This document shows, piece by piece, positions 44,793 to 52,377 of a stretch of DNA of 64,000 bases. How positions within the stretch are numbered: position 1 is the first letter of the stretch; each line of letters starts with the position of its first letter. The DNA is from Paenibacillus sp. PvR098. GTDB lineage: Bacteria; Bacillota; Bacilli; Paenibacillales; NBRC-103111. The notes beneath the pieces are model-generated. The model saw only the letters and a program-made list of their open reading frames with translations, was not told where the DNA came from and did no database searches. The position numbers and the translations under genes are program-made. The DNA lies in the NCBI RefSeq assembly GCF_017833255.1, contig NZ_JAFIBU010000001.1, forward strand, positions 558,001 to 622,000, given 5' to 3'.

Positions 44793-46055
44793 ATGGGATC
44801 TAAATCCAAGTTGTTGACTATATTTTTTGGGTTGTTCGCACTGTATGCCGTTGCGATAGGTTTGTATTTATGGCTTGCCTCCATTGATCCGATCCCGGAT
44901 TTCTTCAAAGGAACTGCGGCTGATCCTGCCACGTTCTTGACGGATACGCAGCTGCAGCAGAGTGTGATTTATTCCGCGCTGCGCAACTGGATCTTTTTCG
45001 TTCGTTATCCCTGGGAATGGGCGATTTATCTCGTGCTGTTGTTCACTGGAACCGCGGGACGGTGGCAGGATAAACTGGCGCAAGCCTCATGGTCGGGCTT
45101 CGTCCGTTTTCCCGTTTTCGTGCTGCTGCTGAGCCTTGTATCTTATGCCGCTTTGCTGCCGCTTCGATTGATCAGTTACGCTCTGGCCCGTCACTATGGC
45201 ATATCGACTCAACCGGTCTGGAGTTGGATCAGGGACCATGCGGTAACATTTGCGATCGATTTGGTGATACTGACGATTGTCTCATCTGTAGCCTTCTGGT
45301 TCATTCGCCGCGGGGGCCGCTGGTGGCTGAGGCTGTGGGTAGTATCCGTTCCTTTCATCCTGATTATGATGTATATTCAGCCTGTCGTCATCGATCCGTT
45401 GTATAACGAGTTTTCCCGTCTTTCGAACCCGCAGCTTGAGCAGCGAATATTGGCTCTGGCGGACAAAGCCGATATTCCAGCAGACCGGGTGTATGAGGTG
45501 AATGTGTCGGAAAAGACGAATGCGCTGAACGCTTATGTCAATGGCATCGGCACCAGTTTGCGGATCGTTCTGTGGGATACGACGCTTCAGAAGCTTGATG
45601 AGAATGAGACTTTGCTGATCATGGCTCATGAGATGGGGCATTATGTCATGCGTCATTTGGAATGGAGCGCCTTTGGCGCAGTCGCCTCCTCATTCTTCCT
45701 GCTTTGGTTCGGCAGTAAGCTCTATAAAGCGGTCCTTCGACGGTGGGGTCCGGCATGGGGCATTCGTAAAGCAGGTGATGTGGCCTCGCTTCCGGTTCTT
45801 TTGCTTATCATCTCTCTACTTAACTTTGCGTTCACTCCCGCGGCCAATTTTGTATCCAGACAAGCGGAGCGGTCAGCCGATGATTATGCGATTCGTCTCA
45901 TTGGCAACACAGAAGGAGCGGTGACGATGTACCAGAAGCTCGCCATATCTTCTCTTAGCGAAATGAATCCGCCGCTGCTGGTAAAGCTGTTCCGGTCAAC
46001 CCATCCGAGCTTGATGGAACGTATTGCGGGTGTTCAGAATGATAAGCAATCCTAG
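44793..46055 (+). CDS. M48 family zinc metalloprotease (Ste24/HtpX-like)
   Basis: A 420-residue integral membrane protease. The zinc motif HEMGH is at residues 279-283 and the third ligand Glu359 lies in QAERSADDYA. Several transmembrane segments precede and surround the motif, and DPLYNEFSRL and NVSEKTNALNAYVNG are typical of the CAAX prenyl-protease/Ste24 branch. AAGAGGAG precedes ATG 44793. The next gene begins inside its 3' end. Likely role: membrane-protein quality control. Confidence 0.92.
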   Translation: MGSKSKLLTIFFGLFALYAVAIGLYLWLASIDPIPDFFKGTAADPATFLTDTQLQQSVIYSALRNWIFFVRYPWEWAIYLVLLFTGTAGRWQDKLAQASWSGFVRFPVFVLLLSLVSYAALLPLRLISYALARHYGISTQPVWSWIRDHAVTFAIDLVILTIVSSVAFWFIRRGGRWWLRLWVVSVPFILIMMYIQPVVIDPLYNEFSRLSNPQLEQRILALADKADIPADRVYEVNVSEKTNALNAYVNGIGTSLRIVLWDTTLQKLDENETLLIMAHEMGHYVMRHLEWSAFGAVASSFFLLWFGSKLYKAVLRRWGPAWGIRKAGDVASLPVLLLIISLLNFAFTPAANFVSRQAERSADDYAIRLIGNTEGAVTMYQKLAISSLSEMNPPLLVKLFRSTHPSLMERIAGVQNDKQS

Positions 46056-46752
46056 TAGCAAGCTGGAGCTCTATTGCATGAGCGGGATGGCTACCTCACC
46101 GAATTTCTTGGAAGACTTCTGTTGTGAGCTTAGCCGGCGGATGATGCAGGAGGGTTGGGACGTGAACTCGCAGCTCCTGTTTCCTTACGGGGATTGGAAT
46201 CGTAAGACGGCCGCCCAAATCGTTGAGATTATCCATGATACTGGGCTTGGTCCCAACCGTTACTCTCGTTCCATAGGAGGCCGTAGAGCAGCGGCAGGGC
46301 TCAGTAACGGTTTTGCGGCATCCGGCGTCATTCGCGTCTTTATCGGTCACAGTGGGGGAGGCGTGGCGGCCGCGCATGCGTCGCGCATTCTGCTGCAGGA
46401 TAACGTTCATGACCCAAGGCACTATATCGTTCAAATCGGCTCTCCCAAGTGTGCACTCATTCCTGAAGATCGGACGCAAGCGCTATACATCAGGTTCGGA
46501 GAGCATGGCCGACGGACGGACCCGGTTACGCGTATGGGCAGTTGGGGAGGCTGGGAAAAAGCAGGCCGGGGCTGGCGCTGGAATTCCGAAAAGTATGCGC
46601 CTGCTTACCGTGTTTCCCTCTCTTTGATCGGAGGACATGCGGATTATTTCAGACGAAACGATCCTTTTGTTTCGGAGGATGGAAAATCCAATCTGGACAA
46701 GACGACGGACTGTATCGGATTATGGCTGCTGGAAAAAATAAATGCAGTTTAG
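46039..46752 (+). CDS. Predicted alpha/beta hydrolase
   Basis: A 237-residue protein with the nucleophile elbow GHSGGG (Ser105 from ATG 46039) and a late GGHADYF that could hold the catalytic histidine. SPNFLEDFCCELSRRMM and GSPKCAL fit a lipase-like fold. It overlaps the M48 protease gene by 17 bases. There is no export signal. Substrate unknown; another start 15 bases upstream is possible. Confidence 0.75.
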   Translation: MISNPSSKLELYCMSGMATSPNFLEDFCCELSRRMMQEGWDVNSQLLFPYGDWNRKTAAQIVEIIHDTGLGPNRYSRSIGGRRAAAGLSNGFAASGVIRVFIGHSGGGVAAAHASRILLQDNVHDPRHYIVQIGSPKCALIPEDRTQALYIRFGEHGRRTDPVTRMGSWGGWEKAGRGWRWNSEKYAPAYRVSLSLIGGHADYFRRNDPFVSEDGKSNLDKTTDCIGLWLLEKINAV

Positions 46753-46789
46753 ATCAATTAACGGGTCTTCTGGACCTGTAAAAAGATTC

Positions 46790-46819
46790 TTGCAAACGCT
46801 TACGGGATAAATTATGATA
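46790..46819 (+). promoter_or_regulatory. Promoter of the crh-like gene
   Basis: TTGCAA (46790-46795), 18 bases, TATGAT (46814-46819), followed 35 bases later by the start codon. Confidence 0.6.
46791..46804 (+). promoter_or_regulatory. cre-like site overlapping the -35
   Basis: TGCAAACGCTTACG agrees with the CcpA site TGWNANCGNTNWCA at all but two positions and covers the promoter -35, where binding would repress. Confidence 0.5.
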
Positions 46820-46854
46820 AAGTAAATTTATAAACGAGAGGACTGGTGCAGCAG

Positions 46855-47130
46855 ATGAAAGTATGTGAAATAACTGTTCGTAGAGATCTGGAGGCGCAGG
46901 AGCTGCAGATGATATCCCATCAAGCCAGCCTGTTCAGTTCGGATGTCATGTTCAAATATGAAAACCTGAACCTTCAATTGGATGCCAAAAGCGTGTTGGG
47001 CATGCTGCTGCTTCCCATTCGCAGAGGTACGAAACTGACGGTTCAAACGAAAGGAAAAGACGAGCTTGAAGCGTTGGAGCATCTTATCCTCTTATTGGAG
47101 AAACAAGATGCGCCGCGCGAACAAGGATAA
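46855..47130 (+). CDS. crh: Crh-like HPr family protein
   Basis: A 91-residue HPr-fold protein. Aligned by its own numbering from ATG 46855, residue 15 is Gln, where HPr has the phosphocarrier His15, and residue 46 is Ser in DAKSVLGM, the HPrK phosphorylation site. This is the Crh signature: regulated at Ser46 as a CcpA partner but unable to carry PTS phosphate. It lacks the ARPA segment, so it is divergent. GTG 46846 is an alternative start. A cre-like site on its promoter suggests feedback. hprK and ccpA are not in the window. Confidence 0.75.
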   Translation: MKVCEITVRRDLEAQELQMISHQASLFSSDVMFKYENLNLQLDAKSVLGMLLLPIRRGTKLTVQTKGKDELEALEHLILLLEKQDAPREQG

Positions 47131-47164
47131 CAAAAGATGGACCCGCGGGAATGGGGGGGTGGAG

Positions 47165-47464
47165 TTACCGAAGCTGATCCCGCTTTAATTGCACATCGAG
47201 CACAAATGTGCCAAACGGTACGAGCGATGCGATCAAAGCGCCGATCCCTCGTAATACCGACCATCGGTGAACGAACATCACATGGGCAACCGCGATGAGA
47301 AAAAGAACAAAAAGCAGGCCGTGCAATGCCCCTACGATGCTCACAGCCATCGGAAGATCGGCGAAATATTTGAGCGGCATCGCGATTAAGAGAAGCACTA
47401 GATAAGATATTCCTTCATACAAAGCGATGAGACGAAGGCGCCCTAAAGGCGTTTTCAATGTCAT
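47165..47464 (-). CDS. DUF3817 family membrane protein
   Basis: A 99-residue protein from ATG 47464 on the - strand, behind AGGAGGTG. Hydrophobic segments at about residues 12-30, 38-60 and 68-90 with the DUF3817 start LGRLRLIALYEGISYL and ALHGLLFVLFLIAVAHV. Possible - strand promoter TATAAT at 47498-47493. Function unknown. Its end and the crh-like gene converge across 34 bases. Confidence 0.85.
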   Translation of the reverse strand: MTLKTPLGRLRLIALYEGISYLVLLLIAMPLKYFADLPMAVSIVGALHGLLFVLFLIAVAHVMFVHRWSVLRGIGALIASLVPFGTFVLDVQLKRDQLR

Positions 47465-47705
47465 ATATGATACACCTCCTATTCAAATCTCATTATATAC
47501 CATTATCAGGCCTGATCTATGAATTAACTCATTTGTTCGGAATATGTTCAATTAGTTTGTTTATTTCGCGTGAAAGCAGGGTAAGAATTACTAGTTAAGC
47601 AGGGTTGAAATTTCAACCATATTAATTCACAATGGGAGAGTCTGTACTGGACGAGAACTCCATCAGTTTTCCGTACATCAGGCGACAGGAAAGGAGGCTT
47701 GCCGC

Positions 47706-48227
47706 ATGAACGGACTCGAAGTCGTGATCACCATTGTGCTGATGAATGTTGTGTATGTATCTCTTTTTACGATCCGTATTATTCTTGTTATGAAAGCAAG
47801 AAGAGTCTTGGCTACTTTGATCAGCATGGCGGAAGTGTTTATCTATTTAATGGCGTTAAATATTGTGCTGAACAATATCGATGAACCGATCAATTTGGTC
47901 GCATATTGTCTTGGTTGGGGTGCTGGAGTGTGGCTTGGCATTAAGATTGAAGAATGGTTGGCGCTTGGGTACACTACGCTGCAGATTGTCGTTGATCACG
48001 AAGCCAACTCCCTTCCGATCACGCTGAGGGAGAAGGGTTACGGGGTGACGAGCTGGCTGGCGGAAGGACGTGACGGCCCGCGGTTGGTCATGCAGGTGCT
48101 CACCAAACGGAATCAGGAGAAAAATCTGATGAAGCTCATTCAACAAATCGCCCCCAAAGCGTTCGTTATTTCTTATGAACCAAGGACATTCCACGGAGGC
48201 TTTTGGACAAAAGTTCTGAAACGGTAA
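47706..48227 (+). CDS. UPF0316/DUF2179 family membrane protein (YebE-like)
   Basis: A 173-residue protein with three N-terminal transmembrane segments (including VSLFTIRIILVMKARRVLAT) and a C-terminal cytoplasmic DUF2179 domain (LREKGYGVTSWLAEGRDGPR, then LIQQIAPKAFVISYEPRTFHGG). The pattern is that of UPF0316, YebE in Bacillus. AGGAAAGGAGG lies before ATG 47706. Function unknown. The 240-base gap to the previous gene holds no further gene. Confidence 0.88.
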   Translation: MNGLEVVITIVLMNVVYVSLFTIRIILVMKARRVLATLISMAEVFIYLMALNIVLNNIDEPINLVAYCLGWGAGVWLGIKIEEWLALGYTTLQIVVDHEANSLPITLREKGYGVTSWLAEGRDGPRLVMQVLTKRNQEKNLMKLIQQIAPKAFVISYEPRTFHGGFWTKVLKR

Positions 48228-48256
48228 CCGTTTCGAACTTCATGGATAAATATCGG

Positions 48257-48283
48257 CAGACCCTTTGAAGGGTCTGTTTTTTT
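48257..48283 (+). terminator. Terminator after the UPF0316 gene
   Basis: CAGACCCT/AGGGTCTG with a four-base loop, followed by seven T. Confidence 0.93.
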
Positions 48284-48430
48284 ATGCGTTATTTCGAAGT
48301 AGTATGTTTGGGCAATCATGAAGACATCGAAGTGAATGAAGTAAATAAACGGCTAACAAAGCATTCCATAAAAGAGTAATTGTGGTAGAATGGAAGACAT
48401 TCCGTTTATTTAGGTAAGGAGGGAGGACAA

Positions 48431-49096
48431 TTGGATTTTGTCATCTCTATCATTCTGTCGACACTGGAAACGTGCACTGTATTTTTTCTCACGATGACCA
48501 TGCACCGATATAAGCATAAGCCTGATTATATCATGATCGGTCTATTCAGTCTCATGCTTTCCACTCTTTCTTACATTATGAGGGTTAAGTTTCAGCTTCC
48601 CAGGCTCGATATCCCTGTTCAGTGGAGTTTAATGTTTCTGTATGTTCACTACATGTTCGGGGTACGATGGTTTTATTCGGCCCTCATGGTGATGTCTGGA
48701 TCGATTTTGTATGCCTTGCTTCAAAGTGTCATTATACTGGCGGCTAACCAGCTCGGGATGTTCTCGTTTTCCGATTCGCAGTCAGGAACAAGCGATGGGG
48801 CTCACCGAGTTCAAATCGTCTCGGTAATCATCTGCGCCGCCCTCATACGGCTGATGAAGAGTTTCAGATTTGGTTTTTCCTTCGTCCCGAATCATCCCCG
48901 GGCCGATGTGAAGCTCAAAGGTGTGAATAAACGTATTTTATGGTCCATGGTCGTTATTGGGCTGGTGATTTCCGTCTCCATTATATCGATGTCCACACAG
49001 AGTGCTTATTTGTTCTACAGCTCCGCCGTCCTCTTATTGTTTTCCTTTATTGATCTGATGAGGCTGTCTTATGTTAAAGAGTTTGAGGAAGACTAA
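48431..49096 (+). CDS. Multi-span membrane protein resembling a sensor-kinase input domain
   Basis: A 221-residue protein with six or so hydrophobic segments (ISIILSTLETCTVFFLTMTM at the N-terminus) and a short acidic tail (KEFEED). The layout resembles the membrane input domain of AgrC-type kinases, but no histidine-kinase part follows: the frame ends and the next frame is unrelated. TTG 48431 follows GGAGGA. It may be a stand-alone membrane protein or a truncated sensor. Confidence 0.75.
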   Translation: MDFVISIILSTLETCTVFFLTMTMHRYKHKPDYIMIGLFSLMLSTLSYIMRVKFQLPRLDIPVQWSLMFLYVHYMFGVRWFYSALMVMSGSILYALLQSVIILAANQLGMFSFSDSQSGTSDGAHRVQIVSVIICAALIRLMKSFRFGFSFVPNHPRADVKLKGVNKRILWSMVVIGLVISVSIISMSTQSAYLFYSSAVLLLFSFIDLMRLSYVKEFEED

Positions 49097-49105
49097 TGGG
49101 TCTGT

Positions 49106-49441
49106 TTACAAAGTAATGTACGCATTCCAGCATTCGCCGGATGTTCTTGTCTTTGAGCCATCCGGCAATGGAATCGTTACGATGTAAGCCGCTTCAAGGG
49201 CCGGTCCGCTAGCACCGGTTAATCTATCTGCTCGATGCTTGTCCGGATCATCTCGTATTGCATGCGGATTCGCGCATATGGTAATCGAATTGACGCAATC
49301 CATCACCGGTACATATAAATAGGCCTCCAAATCTTGGCCGAATTGATTCAGTGACGGGGTTCTACGGTTAAGTACTAGATGTTTAAATGGAAAGGGGGAA
49401 GGGGAATGTCGACCAAAATGGAGCGTGGCGAAAAGGGACAA
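49106..49441 (-). CDS. Doubtful - strand reading frame or gene remnant
   Basis: An open frame on the - strand fills the otherwise empty 308 bases between 49097 and 49405 and runs into the yihY-like gene. Its 3' part (DPDKHRADRLTGASGPALEA and IVTIPLPDGSKTRTSGECWN) has protein-like composition, but no ribosome site fits any start and no family is recognised. It may be a decayed gene. Confidence 0.25.
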   Translation of the reverse strand: MSLFATLHFGRHSPSPFPFKHLVLNRRTPSLNQFGQDLEAYLYVPVMDCVNSITICANPHAIRDDPDKHRADRLTGASGPALEAAYIVTIPLPDGSKTRTSGECWNAYITL

Positions 49442-50380
49442 GTCTCTTATGGCAGCACGGGAAAGACTCCCGATGTGGGAAAAAGCACGAAACCGAGGCT
49501 CCGGTTGTCAGGCTTTCTGCTTAGCCTGTACTGCCGTTTCCAGGATGACGATGTGCCTGCGATGGGCGCGCAGTTGACGTACTATTTGATCCTGTCCTTT
49601 TTTCCGTTCCTTATCTTTGTTATTGCCGTGCTTAGTTTCACCGATTTAAATACGAAGGACGGGATTGAGGGCCTGACCCAAATCATGCCGGACCTATCCA
49701 TTCAGCTTATTATGAGTGTGTTTAATGAAATTGACGGGTCAAAAAGCGGTTCCCTGCTTTCCATCGGCTTGTTGGCTACCCTTTGGTCCGCTTCAAACGG
49801 GGTCAATGCGGTCATCAAGGCCTTGAATAAAGCTTATGATGAAGAGGAAAACCGTCCGTTCTGGAAGGTACGCGGCACCTCTATTTTGTTCACCGTCATT
49901 TTGGCGATTGTGATTTTGTTCGCGTTCATCATGCTGGTTTTCGGCCGAGTGATTGGTGAAATGATCTACACGTTTGCGCTTTCTTCAGATGGCTTCGATA
50001 CATTTTGGCGAGTGGGCCAGTTTGCTATACCTCTGGTGATTATGGTGATTGTGTTTGTCCTTCTGTATCGTTTTACGCCGAATTTAAGGTTGACGGTCAA
50101 AGAAGTTTTGCCTGGTGCCATTTTCGCCACCTTTGGGTGGGTCGTTACATCGTTGTTATTCTCCTTCTATGTTAATAATTTCGGCAATTATACAAAAACG
50201 TACGGCAGTATTGGAGGCATTATCGTGCTGCTGATGTGGCTGTATCTGTCGAGCATTATTATTGTGCTTGGTGGCGAGATCAATGCGACGCTTTACTACC
50301 ATAAGGAAGGGAAGCAAAAGCCGGTCTGCAAAACATTTGCTCTCACCCTGCCCTTCAGCATGAAAAAATGGTTCAAATGA
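49406..50380 (+). CDS. YihY/BrkB family membrane protein
   Basis: A 324-residue protein with about six transmembrane segments. Family motifs: MGAQLTYYLILSFFPFLIFV, SIGLLATLWSASNGVNAVIKALN, YGSIGGIIVLLMWLYLSSIIIVLGGEINA. Formerly annotated as ribonuclease BN; that activity is not a property of the family. ATG 49406 has AAGGGGGAAGGGG upstream; an in-frame ATG 27 bases earlier is rejected. Confidence 0.9.
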   Translation: MSTKMERGEKGQVSYGSTGKTPDVGKSTKPRLRLSGFLLSLYCRFQDDDVPAMGAQLTYYLILSFFPFLIFVIAVLSFTDLNTKDGIEGLTQIMPDLSIQLIMSVFNEIDGSKSGSLLSIGLLATLWSASNGVNAVIKALNKAYDEEENRPFWKVRGTSILFTVILAIVILFAFIMLVFGRVIGEMIYTFALSSDGFDTFWRVGQFAIPLVIMVIVFVLLYRFTPNLRLTVKEVLPGAIFATFGWVVTSLLFSFYVNNFGNYTKTYGSIGGIIVLLMWLYLSSIIIVLGGEINATLYYHKEGKQKPVCKTFALTLPFSMKKWFK

Positions 50381-50440
50381 ATACCCATAGTTTTGAAGTG
50401 GATGGGAATAATAAGCAAAAAGAAAGGAGGGATCTGCGTC

Positions 50441-50587
50441 ATGAGGGACGATTTGCGCGGGAGCACCGATGAGTGGGTTGAGAAGCTGCACGATACCCAG
50501 AAGAAGGACGAAATAAACCGGAAGCATCAAGGAGACGGGCACCCGGATAAGAAGCTCCCGGCCAAACAGCACCGCAACGGTAATTAA
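50441..50587 (+). CDS. Small hydrophilic protein, DUF4023-like
   Basis: A 48-residue protein: STDEWVEKLHDTQKKDEINR then HQGDGHPDKKLPAKQH. The VEKLH…KQGxGxP..KLPxKQH pattern is that of the DUF4023 family of short Bacillales proteins. AAAGGAGG (50423-50430) precedes ATG 50441. Function unknown, possibly sporulation-related. A terminator follows. Confidence 0.8.
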   Translation: MRDDLRGSTDEWVEKLHDTQKKDEINRKHQGDGHPDKKLPAKQHRNGN

Positions 50588-50607
50588 GAAAACATGCACT
50601 ACAATTG

Positions 50608-50630
50608 AAACCGCCGAAGGGCGGTTTTTG
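50608..50630 (+). terminator. Terminator after the DUF4023-like gene
   Basis: AAACCGCC/GGCGGTTT with a GAAG loop, ending in TTTTTG. Confidence 0.9.
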
Positions 50631-50768
50631 CGTCGTTCAGCAAGCAGGCATACTCCCATGAGGGCTTGACAGGATGACACGGAGCAGATATCGTCTTTCT
50701 AAGAGTAATGATATTTACATGTTTCTGGGAGCGGACATTAATAGACAATCCACAGAGGGGGAGACGCA

Positions 50769-51032
50769 GTGGAACTATGGGTCATCTATTTGCTCGTCTT
50801 GAATCTGATCTCATTTGTCATCATGGGATACGATAAAGCGCAGGCTAAAAAAGGCGGCCGCAGAATAGCTGAGAGAACGCTATTTATCATCGCCGCGGCG
50901 GGTGGAGCACTGGGTATGTGGATGGGCATGCGAAAATGGAGACATAAGACAAAGCATGGATCTTTTGTCTATGGAATTCCGCTGCTTCTAGCCTTGAACG
51001 CTGCTCTCGTTTATTATATCGCGTTAGCTTGA
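50769..51032 (+). CDS. DUF1294 family membrane protein
   Basis: An 87-residue protein with the DUF1294 layout: N-terminal hydrophobic segment (ELWVIYLLVLNLISFVIMGY), DKAQAKKGGRRIAERTLF, a second segment, then RKWRHKTKHGSF and a final hydrophobic stretch. GTG 50769 follows GGGGGAG. Function unknown. Confidence 0.9.
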   Translation: MELWVIYLLVLNLISFVIMGYDKAQAKKGGRRIAERTLFIIAAAGGALGMWMGMRKWRHKTKHGSFVYGIPLLLALNAALVYYIALA

Positions 51033-51064
51033 TACGATTCTGAGTTCATTTTTGGAGGATTTAT

Positions 51065-51811
51065 ATGGAAGCTATGCTGTGGGGAGGCTTCGTATCGTCG
51101 CTGGCAACGGCGCTCGGTGCGATTCCGGTCCTTTTTATGAAAGAATTATCACATCGAGCCAAGGATACCTTACTTGCTTTCACCGCAGGCATCATGGTAT
51201 CCGCCTCCATGTACAGCCTGATCCCTACCGCCTTGGCCATGTCCGGCTTACTTGTTCTCTGCGTAGGTGTAATGCTTGGTACCGTGACGCTGACCCTGCT
51301 CGAAAAGCTGGTGCCGCACATTGATCTTGTGCATGCCGGAGAAAGCCGGGTCATTGGAAAATTACCGCTTGAACGCAAGTCGATTCTGTTTCTGACGGCG
51401 ATGACGCTGCACAATTTGCCCGAAGGGCTCTCCGTTGGGGTAAGCTACGCGAGTGAGCAGGAGGAGCTTGGACCGTTGGTCGCTATATCGATGGGTCTAC
51501 AGAATGCGCCGGAAGGCTTCTTGGTCGCGTTGTTTCTCATCATGCAGAAGGCTCGTAAAAGCACGGCTATTTTTTTCGCACTTTTTACGGGGATGCTGGA
51601 GTTTGCAAGCTGCATCATCGGGTTCTATTTGACTGCATATGTAACCGGACTTATTCCGTACGGCCTTGCATTTGCAGGTGGCGCTATGCTATTTATCGTA
51701 TATAAGGAGCTCATACCGGAGAGCCACGGTCACGGCTATGAGAGAATGGCGACCTTCTCTTTCATCATCGGGCTGCTGGTGATGATCGTGTTGACGGAAA
51801 TCTTGGGGTAA
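51065..51811 (+). CDS. ZIP family divalent metal transporter
   Basis: A 248-residue integral membrane protein with eight likely helices and the two ZIP metal-site motifs: MTLHNLPEGLSVGV and GLQNAPEGFLVAL. Members carry zinc or related divalent metals into the cytoplasm. GGAGGATTTAT precedes ATG 51065. It ends 14 bases before the next gene. The metal cannot be read from the sequence. Confidence 0.93.
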   Translation: MEAMLWGGFVSSLATALGAIPVLFMKELSHRAKDTLLAFTAGIMVSASMYSLIPTALAMSGLLVLCVGVMLGTVTLTLLEKLVPHIDLVHAGESRVIGKLPLERKSILFLTAMTLHNLPEGLSVGVSYASEQEELGPLVAISMGLQNAPEGFLVALFLIMQKARKSTAIFFALFTGMLEFASCIIGFYLTAYVTGLIPYGLAFAGGAMLFIVYKELIPESHGHGYERMATFSFIIGLLVMIVLTEILG

Positions 51812-51825
51812 CGGAGGAATACTCT

Positions 51826-52203
51826 ATGGAACATGACAAAAGGGTGAAATCCGGCAAAGGATTGGACGTTCTTGAGCGTGTCAGGGAAACGTGTGCTTGT
51901 ATGCTAGAGGTAGAAGAGAAGGTAGATTCGTTCGGCCATAGTTCGTTTCGGGTGAACAACAAGCCTTTTGTCATGATAGGGGAGAATGACCATGAAGGGT
52001 CCATTGCGATCAAGACGGATCACGCTTCACAGGAAATTCTTCTGCAGCAAGGCCGCTATTACAAAACGCCCTATATCGGGCAGCACGGCTGGGTTTCGCT
52101 GCGCCTTACGGAAGTGCTCGACTGGGCGGAGCTGAATGATCTCATCGTTGAAGCTTATTTGCGTATTGCTCCGAAGCGGCTTGCGCGGAGGCTCAAGGAA
52201 TGA
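51826..52203 (+). CDS. MmcQ/YjbR family protein
   Basis: A 125-residue alpha-beta protein of the 'double-wing' DNA-binding-like MmcQ/YjbR family: VDSFGHSSFRVNNKPFVMIG, YKTPYIGQHGWVSLRL and DWAELNDLIVEAYLRIAPKR. Function poorly known. ACGGAGGAA precedes ATG 51826; it appears co-transcribed with the ZIP gene, 14 bases upstream, and a terminator follows. Confidence 0.9.
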   Translation: MEHDKRVKSGKGLDVLERVRETCACMLEVEEKVDSFGHSSFRVNNKPFVMIGENDHEGSIAIKTDHASQEILLQQGRYYKTPYIGQHGWVSLRLTEVLDWAELNDLIVEAYLRIAPKRLARRLKE

Positions 52204-52244
52204 ACGGCTTTCTGTTGTTGGCCAACCATAGTTTTGTTGTTCGC

Positions 52245-52284
52245 AATACACTGCCCGAACTCAATTCAGGCAGTGTATTTTTTT
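52245..52284 (+). terminator. Terminator after the MmcQ gene
   Basis: AATACACTGCC (52245-52255) pairs perfectly with GGCAGTGTATT (52269-52279), followed by T. Confidence 0.93.
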
Positions 52285-52316
52285 ATGCATTGGATAGGTG
52301 ACGAGAAGAAATCACT

Positions 52317-52352
52317 GTGCTACAATATCTATTATTCGTGCTACGAAAATAG
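52317..52352 (+). promoter_or_regulatory. Repeat cluster upstream of the importer operon (candidate operator)
   Basis: TTCGT and ACGAA (52335-52339 and 52343-52347) form a near-perfect inverted repeat extended by CTATT/AATAG flanks (52329-52352). In addition GTGCTAC occurs twice, at 52317-52323 and 52338-52344, exactly 21 bases apart. The cluster lies 26 bases before the start of the substrate-binding protein. Confidence 0.5.
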
Positions 52353-52377
52353 GATAATTAGATTTGGAGTGGAGAGA

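Noticed and set aside
49106-49441. A confident new - strand gene between the membrane protein and the yihY-like gene
   Set aside because: No ribosome site fits any start, and the 5' part overlaps the ribosome site and start of the + strand gene. Kept only as a doubtful entry.
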